Shown here piece after piece: positions 45,220 to 53,670 of a stretch of DNA of 64,000 nucleotides. The notes below the pieces were generated by a model. The model was not told the DNA's origin and ran no database searches. It saw only the letters and a program-made list of their open reading frames with translations. The stretch spans positions 517,069-581,068 of the forward strand of contig CANLZP010000001.1 in NCBI GenBank assembly GCA_947495695.1, in the 5' to 3' direction. A program made the translations under genes and the position numbers. Positions within the stretch are counted from its first letter, which is position 1, and each line of letters begins with the position of its first letter. This DNA comes from an uncultured Erythrobacter sp. (GTDB lineage Bacteria > Pseudomonadota > Alphaproteobacteria > Sphingomonadales > Sphingomonadaceae).

Positions 45220-45975
45220 ATGTCTCAACAACCAGCTCAACGGATTGACGCCCACTTTGTGGCTGCGGGCAAATATCATGACATTGATTACGCCCGGCTC
45301 GAATTGCTCAAGCTGCTGATGGAGCAGCCCCATATTCGCACCACAGTGGCGGCCGATTATTCAGGGCTGGAGCGGCTCGACCAATGCCGCTTTCTGATCA
45401 CCTATACCTGCGATCTGGTGCCGACGCCCGAACAGGCGCAGCAGATCAAGGCATGGCTGGAGGCCGGGGGCAAATGGCTTGCCCTGCATGGCACCAATTC
45501 CATTTTGGTGTTCACCGAAGAAGGTTTGGTGGATGCGCCTGATGACCGGCCCGATTTTATGGAGCTGGTCGGCACCCAATTCAAAGCTCACCCGCCGATC
45601 GGCCAATTCGCCGTTGAAGTGGTCAACAAGACGCATGAATTGTCCAAAGGGATCGACGATTTCGAGATTGTCGACGAGCTGTATTTGTCGAACACCACCG
45701 CCCCGATCGACATTTTGATGCAGACGACTTTCGAAGGGGAAGCGACCGGTTTCGTCACAGCCGATTGGGAGAAAACCACCGTCCCCATTCTGTACACGCG
45801 CGATATTGGCAAGGGCCAGATCGTCTACAATGCGCTGGGTCATTGCCGTGGGCATTATGACCTTCCTGGGATGCAAGACTTCTATCCGCACAAGGAAATG
45901 TGCGCGTGGAGCTATGACGTCTATTATGATTTATTGCGCCGAGGGATTGCCTGGGCGATGAGAGAGGAGGTCTGA
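45220..45975 (+). CDS. ThuA-like domain protein (2)
   Basis: 251 residues from ATG 45220. FLITYTCDLVPTPEQAQQIKAWLE, GGKWLALHGTNSI and LYLSNTTAPIDILM, with the HCRGHYDLPGMQD end block, match ThuA-like proteins. It is longer in its strand-helix core than ThuA 1 and shares only the general fold with it. A ThuA gene inside an acyl-CoA/aldolase operon is unusual. It may handle a sugar-like or carbonyl intermediate; no reaction can be named. Confidence 0.83.
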   Translation: MSQQPAQRIDAHFVAAGKYHDIDYARLELLKLLMEQPHIRTTVAADYSGLERLDQCRFLITYTCDLVPTPEQAQQIKAWLEAGGKWLALHGTNSILVFTEEGLVDAPDDRPDFMELVGTQFKAHPPIGQFAVEVVNKTHELSKGIDDFEIVDELYLSNTTAPIDILMQTTFEGEATGFVTADWEKTTVPILYTRDIGKGQIVYNALGHCRGHYDLPGMQDFYPHKEMCAWSYDVYYDLLRRGIAWAMREEV

Positions 45976-45979
45976 GACT

Positions 45980-47188
45980 ATGGATATGGATTTCTCAGCC
46001 GAGGACCTCGCGTTTCGCGATGAAGTCCGCACGTTTTTGGCCGAAAACCTGCCCGAGCATCTGAGGGACGGCGCACGCCGCACTCCCGGTGTGTTTGTGG
46101 AGCCGGACATTGGCATGGAATGGCATCGCATCCTGAACAAGCAGGGTTGGGTCGCATATCATTGGCCCAAGGAAGATGGCGGCACCGGCTGGACCCCGAC
46201 GCAAAAATTTATCTTTGAAAAAGAATGCGCACTGGCGGGCGCTCCGTCCATATCGATCCTTGGCTTGCGGCTGGTGGGACCGGTGATCTGCGCCTTCGGT
46301 ACGCCCGAGCAAAAGGCGCGCTTCTTGCCGCGCATCCTGTCGGGCGAAGATTATTGGTGCCAAGGCTATTCTGAACCGGGTAGCGGATCAGATTTGGCCT
46401 CGCTGAAGACCAGCGCGCGGCTGGAAGGTGACACATACACAGTCAACGGCTCCAAGATCTGGACCACGCATGCGCATCACGCTAACTGGATCTTCGCATT
46501 GGTGCGGACCAACACCGAGGTGAAGAAACAGCAAGGCATTACGTTCCTGTTGTTGCCGATGGATCAACCGGGCGTTGAAGTGACCCCGATCATGTCCATG
46601 TCGGGCGATCACGAAGTCAATCAGGTGTTCTTCTCTGACGCGCAAACCGGTGTCGAAAACCGGATTGGCGATGAAGGCCAGGGCTGGACCATTGCGAAAT
46701 ATCTGCTCGAAAACGAGCGCGGTGGCTCTTGCTATGCTCCGCGCCTGATCCAATCGATCGAGAAGCTGACGGATTTGGCGGAAACCCAGCCTTCTGGCGT
46801 CAATGGCGCGGTGGCCCATGATTTGCGCTTCCGTGACCGTTTGTCGCGTGCGCGGCTGGAGGCCGAGGCGTTGGAAGTGACCGAATTGCGCATTCTGGCA
46901 GAATTGGCACAAGGCCGTCAGCCTGGTCCGCAAACCTCTCTGGTCAAATTGCTCGGTTCAAACTTGGGCCAAGAGATCGACACGCTGCGGCTGGAATTGT
47001 TGGGCCTGGATGCCTTGCAACTGCCGCTTGATCGGCCGCTGTATGGCAATGAGGCGCCGGAACCTGTGGGCAGCGAAGTAGCTCAGGTGGCGATGGGCAA
47101 ATATCTCAACAATCGGGCCTCGACCATCTTTGGTGGATCGGACGAAGTGCAAAAGAACATCATCGCAAAAACGGTGTTGGGACTCTAG
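45980..47188 (+). CDS. Acyl-CoA dehydrogenase, probable catalytic partner subunit
   Basis: 402 residues. GYSEPGSGSDLASLKT and the C-terminal ASTIFGGSDEVQKNII are family segments. The YEGT Glu is replaced (FGGS), but Glu244 and Glu246 in LLENERGG lie in the helix used by ChsE4-type enzymes for their catalytic base, so activity is likely. Together with the short 41747 subunit it could form an alpha2-beta2 enzyme. It ends the run that began with P450 2, four bases after the ThuA gene. Confidence 0.88.
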   Translation: MDMDFSAEDLAFRDEVRTFLAENLPEHLRDGARRTPGVFVEPDIGMEWHRILNKQGWVAYHWPKEDGGTGWTPTQKFIFEKECALAGAPSISILGLRLVGPVICAFGTPEQKARFLPRILSGEDYWCQGYSEPGSGSDLASLKTSARLEGDTYTVNGSKIWTTHAHHANWIFALVRTNTEVKKQQGITFLLLPMDQPGVEVTPIMSMSGDHEVNQVFFSDAQTGVENRIGDEGQGWTIAKYLLENERGGSCYAPRLIQSIEKLTDLAETQPSGVNGAVAHDLRFRDRLSRARLEAEALEVTELRILAELAQGRQPGPQTSLVKLLGSNLGQEIDTLRLELLGLDALQLPLDRPLYGNEAPEPVGSEVAQVAMGKYLNNRASTIFGGSDEVQKNIIAKTVLGL

Positions 47189-47236
47189 CGCTCAGGCCAA
47201 ATCGGTTCAGGCCATAAACATTCGGGCCCCAAAAAA

Positions 47237-48865
47237 TCAGCCCAAAGTTTCGTCGGCCAACCGTTGCGCAGCCTTATAGTCAGGCTTGCCATTGTTCAGC
47301 CGCAGCGATTGCTGGGTGAACAGATAAACGCGCGGTATCTTATAGCCGGCCAGATTGTTGCGGGCGGTTTCGTCTAGCGCTTCTTGCAAGCCTTCATCAT
47401 CTTTTTCAGGCTGAACTACCGCGACAACTTTGCGCCCAAAGCGCTGGTCAGGCAGGCTGACCACACGGGCATCGCGCACCCGCTCGTGCGCTTGCAAGAC
47501 GCTCTCAACTTCTTCGGGAAATACCTTTTCGCCGCCGGTATTGATGCACATATTGTCGCGGCCAATAAATTCCAGGGTGCCATCCGCAGCCCAGCGTGCT
47601 TGATCGCCAGTCATCAGATAGCGCACACCGTCGATGGTCGGGAATGTCTCGGCGTTTTTCTTGTCCTCGCCAAGGTATCCCAGCGGCAGCGGTCCTGACC
47701 GAGCGACCACGCCGATCCCATCACTGCCCGGTTTCACCTCTTGCAATTGAGCGTCGAACAGTTTGGTTGAGCGCCCGGGGATGGCGGAGAATTTGCCTCC
47801 TCCGGAGGAGCCTTTTGCGGTTGTGATGATAATGGCTGTGCCCGAACTCTCGCTCGATCCCAAGGCATCCACAACGGCCATATTCTGATTGTGCGCGATC
47901 AGCCGGGTTTTGTTGCCTTCGGAGAATACTGCACCCGAGGAGATGATACTGCGTAGGCTCGCAATCGTGTCCGCCGCATTGTCGCGCGCATCAAGCGCAT
48001 CAGCCAAAGGCAAAGCAAATGCATCGCCCACCACAAACAAGGTGCGCGCTTTGATTCTGTGCACTTCATCCAGAGCGGTATCGGCATCAAACTTGGGCGC
48101 AGGCAATGTCGCCAAAGTCCCGCCCTTGAGCAGATGAATAACTGCTGTAAATTGGCCCGCGCCATGCATCAGCGGGCTGAGCAAAAGCATGGGCGAACTG
48201 GACGCAGGGCTATCGGGTCCGATCCGCACTGCTTCGTTGACCTGGTCTTCCAATGAGGTCGCAACAAATGGAGGCTCTCCTGGACCGCGCTGCCACACCG
48301 ACACGCTGAACGCGCCCCACGCCTCGTTAAACGGCCACATCACCGCCTTGGGCATTCCCGTGGTTCCGCCGGTCGCGGTCAAAAACAGCGCGGCAGGATC
48401 TTCATGCACGCTGAAGTCTGATGGCAATGGGGTGGATTGAAGATCGCCCCAAAGGCCATCCGTGTCCCCAACATCAATCACCAGCGCATCGCCGCCGGGC
48501 ATGGCGTTGGCCGCTCGCTCGGCAAAATCAGCTTCGGCAAACACAGCCTTCAATCGAAACCGGGTGAAGATGTCCGCCAGCTCTGTGTCCTGGTAATGAT
48601 AGTTTACATTGACCGGGGTGACGCCTGCTTTGACGCAGCCGAAATAGGCAAGCATGTAATCAGGGCTGTTGCGCAACATCTGCCCGGCGATTTCGCCCGG
48701 CTTCAGACCTGCCTGCTGCAGGCCAGCTGCAATGCAATCGGTGAGCCGGTCCAGCTCTGCCCAGCTGACAGTTCTATCGCCATGAACAAGCGCGGGCCGC
48801 TCAGGCTCAATCGCCTGCGCCAAATGTTTAAGGGCATATCCGAAATTGTCGCCGCGCCATGTCAT
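47237..48865 (-). CDS. AMP-dependent acyl-CoA ligase (2)
   Basis: 542 residues. TATGGTTGMPKAVMWP is the P-loop-like motif, FSAIPGRSTKLFD precedes the hinge-region TGDQARWAADGTLEFIGRD, and the catalytic Lys lies in the C-terminal RLNNGKPDYKAAQR. It activates an acid to its CoA thioester and is a natural feeder for the neighbouring acyl-CoA dehydrogenase/aldolase run. Sequence differs clearly from ligase 1, so a different acid is likely. It is convergent with that run and diverges from the LuxR-type regulator gene. Confidence 0.91.
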   Translation of the reverse strand: MTWRGDNFGYALKHLAQAIEPERPALVHGDRTVSWAELDRLTDCIAAGLQQAGLKPGEIAGQMLRNSPDYMLAYFGCVKAGVTPVNVNYHYQDTELADIFTRFRLKAVFAEADFAERAANAMPGGDALVIDVGDTDGLWGDLQSTPLPSDFSVHEDPAALFLTATGGTTGMPKAVMWPFNEAWGAFSVSVWQRGPGEPPFVATSLEDQVNEAVRIGPDSPASSSPMLLLSPLMHGAGQFTAVIHLLKGGTLATLPAPKFDADTALDEVHRIKARTLFVVGDAFALPLADALDARDNAADTIASLRSIISSGAVFSEGNKTRLIAHNQNMAVVDALGSSESSGTAIIITTAKGSSGGGKFSAIPGRSTKLFDAQLQEVKPGSDGIGVVARSGPLPLGYLGEDKKNAETFPTIDGVRYLMTGDQARWAADGTLEFIGRDNMCINTGGEKVFPEEVESVLQAHERVRDARVVSLPDQRFGRKVVAVVQPEKDDEGLQEALDETARNNLAGYKIPRVYLFTQQSLRLNNGKPDYKAAQRLADETLG

Positions 48866-49012
48866 AAGTTCAACTATTCTCGCTACCGAAACAAAAGTCT
48901 GTTATTCCTTATAGGAAGAGGTGCGCAGACAAGCGCCTCAGCAAAATAAGAGGCAATTTCTGGCGATTTACGCTATGAAATATACGACTCGGGATGAGGA
49001 AGAGAGGCAAAT

Positions 49013-49822
49013 ATGGTGGCTAAAGTCGTAGAATTGCGCACGCCGCAAGGTCGGGAAAATCTGGACGAGTTGCTCGAGGCAGTGACAATCCGATGTCCGG
49101 AAGACATCCATGACGCCGCCGTAGCCTTGGCTAGGCTGGGTCAAGAGCGAGGAATGCAGGTCGCGATCTGCGATGACATCTCTTCGAAAGAGCCCATCAC
49201 AGACGCCGATGGTACGATTTTGAACGCCGATATTTTCCGCTGGTTGGATGATGGTGCTCGGTGGTGGGAAGATCACCGTTTGGCGCTGCATTCACCCGTG
49301 CCGCGCGCATGCCGTTATGAAAGCGAGCCGTTCTGGGTCAATGAACAGGGTTTCAACACACGCTGGCCCAATTCTTACCTCGACGAAATAGACCTGAGCG
49401 ATTTTGAAAAGCGTGCGCTTTGCAAAGCAGCGATCGTCATCCCGGTGCATCTGCCCTTTGGCCAGATTTCGGCCAACAGCTTCATCAGCATGGACCGCAG
49501 CCAAGAAGATCTGTCCGAGGAATTCGCCGAATATGGTTCGTTGTTCGCACAAGTGACGCGGCGCTTTGTGGCCGGATATGTTCAAGCGATCCGAACCAAA
49601 CGACGCATCCCGTCGGATTGCGTTTTGTCCAAGCGTGAGGTCGAGTGCTTGCGCTGGGCAGCGATTGGCAAAACCGACCGCGAGATCAGCATGATCCTGG
49701 AACGCAGCCACGCCACGATCCGCTATCATGTTCACCGCGCTGGCGAGAAGCTGGACAGCGTCAATCGCGCGCAGACCATCTTCAAAGCCGGTCAGTTGGG
49801 ATATCTGGGCGCATCTTCTTGA
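49013..49822 (+). CDS. LuxR-type transcriptional regulator (solo, unassigned sensor)
   Basis: 269 residues. The C-terminal HTH (about 202-265) reads LSKREVECLRWAAIGKTDRE, then a TIRYHVHRAGEKL recognition region, typical of LuxR. The N-terminal 190 residues lack the standard acyl-homoserine-lactone residues I would expect (no W..Y...Y..D pattern). No luxI-type gene is seen. It probably senses a pathway compound and regulates adjacent genes. Its promoter region is shared with the divergent CoA ligase gene. Confidence 0.88.
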   Translation: MVAKVVELRTPQGRENLDELLEAVTIRCPEDIHDAAVALARLGQERGMQVAICDDISSKEPITDADGTILNADIFRWLDDGARWWEDHRLALHSPVPRACRYESEPFWVNEQGFNTRWPNSYLDEIDLSDFEKRALCKAAIVIPVHLPFGQISANSFISMDRSQEDLSEEFAEYGSLFAQVTRRFVAGYVQAIRTKRRIPSDCVLSKREVECLRWAAIGKTDREISMILERSHATIRYHVHRAGEKLDSVNRAQTIFKAGQLGYLGASS

Positions 49823-49855
49823 CGTCCGCGCGTCGTCCAGCGCGCCAATCCATTG

Positions 49856-50389
49856 CTATCCAAATGTGCGGACGGGGTCGCTCCCGTCCCAATTCTCGCC
49901 TGCCTGTTTGATGATCGCAAACAGGTCAGGCCCGTTCGGGTCTTGCTGCAAAATCTCGACCAAATGGCCCGTCCCTTTTCCGGGATCGACATAGATCACA
50001 TCGCTTGCGCCGAACTTGCCTTCGATTACCACTTCACCGCCCTGCGCCTCGCATTGGGCCCGCGCCGAGGCAAGATCATCGGTTAGTACGCAGACATGGT
50101 GCAATCCTTCGGTCGCGGCATATTCGCCCGCATAGATCGAGGGCGCATCGTTTTCCGGGCGAATGAGTTCGATCTGCAGATCACCCCAATAGGCCAGTGC
50201 CAAGGTGAACACCGCATCGGTTGGCTCGCCGCGATATTTCATCCCGTCCAAGTGAATGTTCTCGATCAAATAAAACGGTCCCACTCCCATGGTTTGGGTC
50301 CAATGCTCGATCGCAGCGTCAAAATCGTCAGGCACAAAGGCCAGCTGCATGATGTCGCCACAGCTTGCGATACCGGTTGATGTTGCCAT
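49856..50389 (-). CDS. VOC-family protein (2)
   Basis: 177 residues from the ATG at 50387-50389, preceded by GAGGAGGG; the frame is open further upstream. IMQLAFVPDDFDAAIEHW and LHHVCVLTDDLASARA are the two VOC half-domains. Possible metal ligands are His of LHH and Glu in HLVEILQ. The ending WDGSDPVRTFG is shared with VOC 1. It is divergent from the third Rieske gene and may act on the same compound. Confidence 0.8.
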   Translation of the reverse strand: MATSTGIASCGDIMQLAFVPDDFDAAIEHWTQTMGVGPFYLIENIHLDGMKYRGEPTDAVFTLALAYWGDLQIELIRPENDAPSIYAGEYAATEGLHHVCVLTDDLASARAQCEAQGGEVVIEGKFGASDVIYVDPGKGTGHLVEILQQDPNGPDLFAIIKQAGENWDGSDPVRTFG

Positions 50390-50493
50390 GTCGTTGGCCC
50401 TCCTCTTTAATGCGCTAGGATGCTTGAAGCGCAGATTGTGCGATAACTTGGGCAACCGACACTGCGCAATTTGCGAGGACTAAAAGGCAGGCC

Positions 50494-51933
50494 ATGAACG
50501 AGATCAAGAAAATCACCCCGAATGAAGGTGGCCGCGAAGATCGTTGCCCCGGGATGACCTACACCGACATGCTGAACGGCGACACGCGCACGCCGCCTGA
50601 TTATTTGTTCGAAGAAACAAATATCGACATGCCGAATGATCCGCTTGAGATTGAGCCTTATGTGAGCGAAGAATTCGCCAAGCTCGAGCGCGAAAAACTG
50701 TGGCCCAATGTGTGGTTGTTTGCCGCCCGCGAAGACGAGCTGCCCGACACTGGCGACACGGTTGTGTTCGAGATCAACGACAACAGCTTCCTGATCACCC
50801 GACAGGCCGATGGCAGCGTCCGGGCATTCTACAATGTCTGCCTGCATCGGGGTCGCAAGCTGCGGACCGAAAATGGCACAACCACCCAATTCCGTTGCCC
50901 GTTCCATGGCTTCACCTGGAAGACCGATGGCACGCTGAAGGAAATCCCGTGTGATTGGGACTTCAAGCATCTGGAAGACAAGGACATGAGCCTGCCCGAA
51001 GCCCGCGTTGAGCTGTGGCAGGGCTTTGTCATGATCACCGAAAACCATGATCTGCCAGATTTCAAAACCTGGCTGGGTCCGGCGGCTTCGCATTATGACA
51101 ATTACAATATGGAAGATCGCTACACTGGCATGTGGGTGGCGCGGAAAATTCCGGCCAATTGGAAGGCAACCGCAGAAGCCTTTATGGAGGCGTGGCATTC
51201 CATCACCACGCACCCGCAATTGCTGCCATTCCTGGGCGATGCCAATTCCCAATACGATCTGATCGGCGATCATTTCAATCGGGCCATCACCCCGTCAGGT
51301 GTGCTTAGCCCGCATTTGAAGGGCAAGACGCAGCAATATGTGCTCGACAAAATGGCCGAATTTTCCGGCGGATCCGATGCGGAAACCAACCGCCGCTATG
51401 CCGCCAGTGAAGAAAAGGTAGATCTGGACGAAAGCGATCCGTTGCAAGCTCGCAAATTGCTTGCCGAGGCAAGCCGGGCCGGTTTCAAAGAGGCCTATGG
51501 CCACGATTATTCAGACAAATCCGATTCCGAAATTCTGGATAATTTTACCTACAATATCTTCCCCAATTTCTCGCCATGGATCGGCTATCTGCCCACGCTA
51601 TGTTATCGTTGGCTGCCGGGCGACACCGCCGATTGGTGCGTGATGGAAATCCGTCTGCTGTTCCCCACAGCCAAGGGTGAAAAGCGCCCCCGCGCGGTGG
51701 AGAAAGTGACCATCCCCGAAGATCAACCCTGGGCCTGGGCCAAGGATGTGATGGGCGAAGCGCTGGCCAGCGTGTTCGATCAGGATATGGCCAATCTGCC
51801 ACATGTCCAAACCGGTATGAAAGCATCGGCCAATGGCATTATGGAGCTGGGCGCCTATCAGGATAGCCGGGTCCGTCATTTCCAGACGACGCTGAAGAAA
51901 TACATCAATGGCGAATTGCCCGCCAAGGGCTGA
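50494..51933 (+). CDS. Rieske non-heme iron oxygenase, alpha subunit (3)
   Basis: 479 residues, the longest of the four, because of an N-terminal extension of about 40 residues and an insertion around 290-340. Rieske ligands are Cys116, His118, Cys135 and His138 (CLHRG, CPFHGF). The iron site is His235 and His240 in MEAWHSITTH. No beta subunit, ferredoxin or reductase is adjacent. It is followed 26 bases later by an SDR, matching oxygenase-plus-dehydrogenase logic. Confidence 0.93.
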   Translation: MNEIKKITPNEGGREDRCPGMTYTDMLNGDTRTPPDYLFEETNIDMPNDPLEIEPYVSEEFAKLEREKLWPNVWLFAAREDELPDTGDTVVFEINDNSFLITRQADGSVRAFYNVCLHRGRKLRTENGTTTQFRCPFHGFTWKTDGTLKEIPCDWDFKHLEDKDMSLPEARVELWQGFVMITENHDLPDFKTWLGPAASHYDNYNMEDRYTGMWVARKIPANWKATAEAFMEAWHSITTHPQLLPFLGDANSQYDLIGDHFNRAITPSGVLSPHLKGKTQQYVLDKMAEFSGGSDAETNRRYAASEEKVDLDESDPLQARKLLAEASRAGFKEAYGHDYSDKSDSEILDNFTYNIFPNFSPWIGYLPTLCYRWLPGDTADWCVMEIRLLFPTAKGEKRPRAVEKVTIPEDQPWAWAKDVMGEALASVFDQDMANLPHVQTGMKASANGIMELGAYQDSRVRHFQTTLKKYINGELPAKG

Positions 51934-51959
51934 GGTTCGCGAGGGACAGTGCAACCATC

Positions 51960-52715
51960 ATGAGCGGCTTTTCTTTCGACCTGTCCGGGCGCAACGCGCT
52001 TGTCACAGGTGCCTCGTCTGGCTTGGGTGCTCGCTTTGGTCGATTGCTGGCCCAATCCGGTGCCAATGTCTCGTTAGCGGCCCGGCGCAAGGATCGGCTG
52101 GAGACCTTGGCCGACGAGTTGGGCGAAAATGCTGCGGCCATATCGATGGACGTGGCGCAAGAAGCCAGCATCATTGCCGGGTTTAACGCAGCCGAAGACG
52201 CCTTTGGTACGGTTGATACGCTGGTCGCCAATGCGGGCATAGACGGTGCCGGCATGGCCACAAGCATCACCGAAGAAGAGATCGAGAGGGTCCTGTCAGT
52301 CAATCTCAAGGGCGCGATTTTGACCGCGCGCGAAGGGGCAAAGCGCATGATCGCCGCTGGCACACAGCAAGGCCGGATCGTGATCACCGCTTCCATAACA
52401 GCGTTTGAGCCGTCGCCCGGCCTGGTCGCTTACGCCGCCAGCAAGGCAGGCGTGGTTCAGGCCGCGCGCAGCATGGCCCGCGAATGGGCCCGCGCAGGCA
52501 TTTGCGTGAACACAATTTCGCCCGGTTACATCCGGACCGAAATCAATGACGATTGGTTCGATACCGATCCAGGCAAGAAACAGATCAGCAGATTTCCCAA
52601 GCGGCGCTTGATGGGTGAAGAGGGCCTGGATGCCATGGTTCTGTTCCTCAGCAGCGATGCTGCAGAGTTTGTGACCGGTGCCGATTTTGTTCTCGATGAT
52701 GGTCAAACACTCTAA
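51960..52715 (+). CDS. SDR-family oxidoreductase
   Basis: 251 residues. TGASSGLG at 16-23, NAG at 91-93, and Tyr158-Lys162 (YAASK) with Ser145 form the active site. AARRKDRL after the second strand suggests NADP. It lies just downstream of the Rieske 3 gene and upstream of a sugar-isomerase-like gene, forming a three-gene unit. Confidence 0.9.
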   Translation: MSGFSFDLSGRNALVTGASSGLGARFGRLLAQSGANVSLAARRKDRLETLADELGENAAAISMDVAQEASIIAGFNAAEDAFGTVDTLVANAGIDGAGMATSITEEEIERVLSVNLKGAILTAREGAKRMIAAGTQQGRIVITASITAFEPSPGLVAYAASKAGVVQAARSMAREWARAGICVNTISPGYIRTEINDDWFDTDPGKKQISRFPKRRLMGEEGLDAMVLFLSSDAAEFVTGADFVLDDGQTL

Positions 52716-52739
52716 ACCAATCTTTTGGAGGCAAAAGCA

Positions 52740-53537
52740 GTGAGCATCCCTGCCATCTCCTTTGCGGCTGGTATTGCACCAGAGGCCACCCCCGCCCAAT
52801 TGGTCGAATGCGCCGCTCAGGCAGAGTTTGATTATGGCGGAATGTGGGTGGAAAAGGACGATTGGACACCGGCCACAACGCGCGCAATCCGCAAGCATTT
52901 GACCGATGCCGATGTGCGGCTGCTCGATCTGGAAGTGTTGTGGATCATGCCCGGCCCGCCCGATCCATGGCTGGAAGAGATGGTCGATATCGCCGCTGAG
53001 TTGGGCGCGGCCAATGTGCTGTGCGTTTCCAGCGATCCCGATCCCGCCGGCACCGCAGCCAAATTGCAACGGCTGGTTGAACGCGCTGCGGGAACGTCGG
53101 TCTGCATCAATCTGGAATTTGCCCTGTTTACCGAAGTCCGCTCGCTGGATGCAGCGATGGCGATCATGGAGCAGGTGGAGGGCGGGCCCAAAGGCATATT
53201 GTTCGACACACTGCATTGGTCGCGCACCGGCACCACGACACAGGATATTGCCAACGTGCCGCTTGATTGGATAAACTACGCCCAATTGTGCGATGCGCCT
53301 GCGCAAGCACCCGACCTTTCCGATCCAAACCAGATTATCGACGATGCGATCAATCGGCGCTGCGCGTTGGGTGATGGCGGGCTGGATGCTGCTGGCATGA
53401 AGGCCGCCCTGCCCGCTGGAATTGCCTTTGCCATTGAAGAACGCTCGCAGGTGCTGCGCGATGCCTACCCCGATCCAATTGACCGCGCCAAACAAGTGGC
53501 GAAAACCACGCGCGCCTGGCTCGCAACTCATCCATAA
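52740..53537 (+). CDS. Sugar phosphate isomerase/epimerase-like TIM-barrel protein
   Basis: 266 residues from GTG 52740, directly after TTGGAGGCAAAAGCA with a good GGAGG. ISFAAGIAPEATPAQLVECAAQAEFD, a strand with VLCVSSDPDP, INLEFALF and the C-terminal ISTFANCAQL-type region (INYAQLCDAP) match the AP-endonuclease-2-like sugar isomerase/epimerase fold. Candidate metal ligands are the Glu of NLEF, Asp of DTLHWS and a later Asp. Such proteins also serve as lyases for non-sugar substrates. Confidence 0.8.
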   Translation: MSIPAISFAAGIAPEATPAQLVECAAQAEFDYGGMWVEKDDWTPATTRAIRKHLTDADVRLLDLEVLWIMPGPPDPWLEEMVDIAAELGAANVLCVSSDPDPAGTAAKLQRLVERAAGTSVCINLEFALFTEVRSLDAAMAIMEQVEGGPKGILFDTLHWSRTGTTTQDIANVPLDWINYAQLCDAPAQAPDLSDPNQIIDDAINRRCALGDGGLDAAGMKAALPAGIAFAIEERSQVLRDAYPDPIDRAKQVAKTTRAWLATHP

Positions 53538-53586
53538 CGGCTGCTTGGCAGTGGTGCCGGGTTTGCTTTGGTGACTTGACCTCGGC

Positions 53587-53615
53587 CTCGCTTCGCTCAA
53601 CAAGCTGGAAGCGAG
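53587..53615 (+). terminator. Hairpin between sugar-isomerase and symporter genes
   Basis: CTCGCTTC and GAAGCGAG (8 bp) flank a 13-base loop in the 133-base gap, without a following T run. It may end the upstream unit. Alternatively it is part of a regulatory leader for the symporter gene, whose possible ribosome site GGGGAG follows two bases later. Confidence 0.4.
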
Positions 53616-53670
53616 CGGGGAGCGGGATATTCCACATTCAGAGCTGATTTTCACGCTGACAACATGCCTG

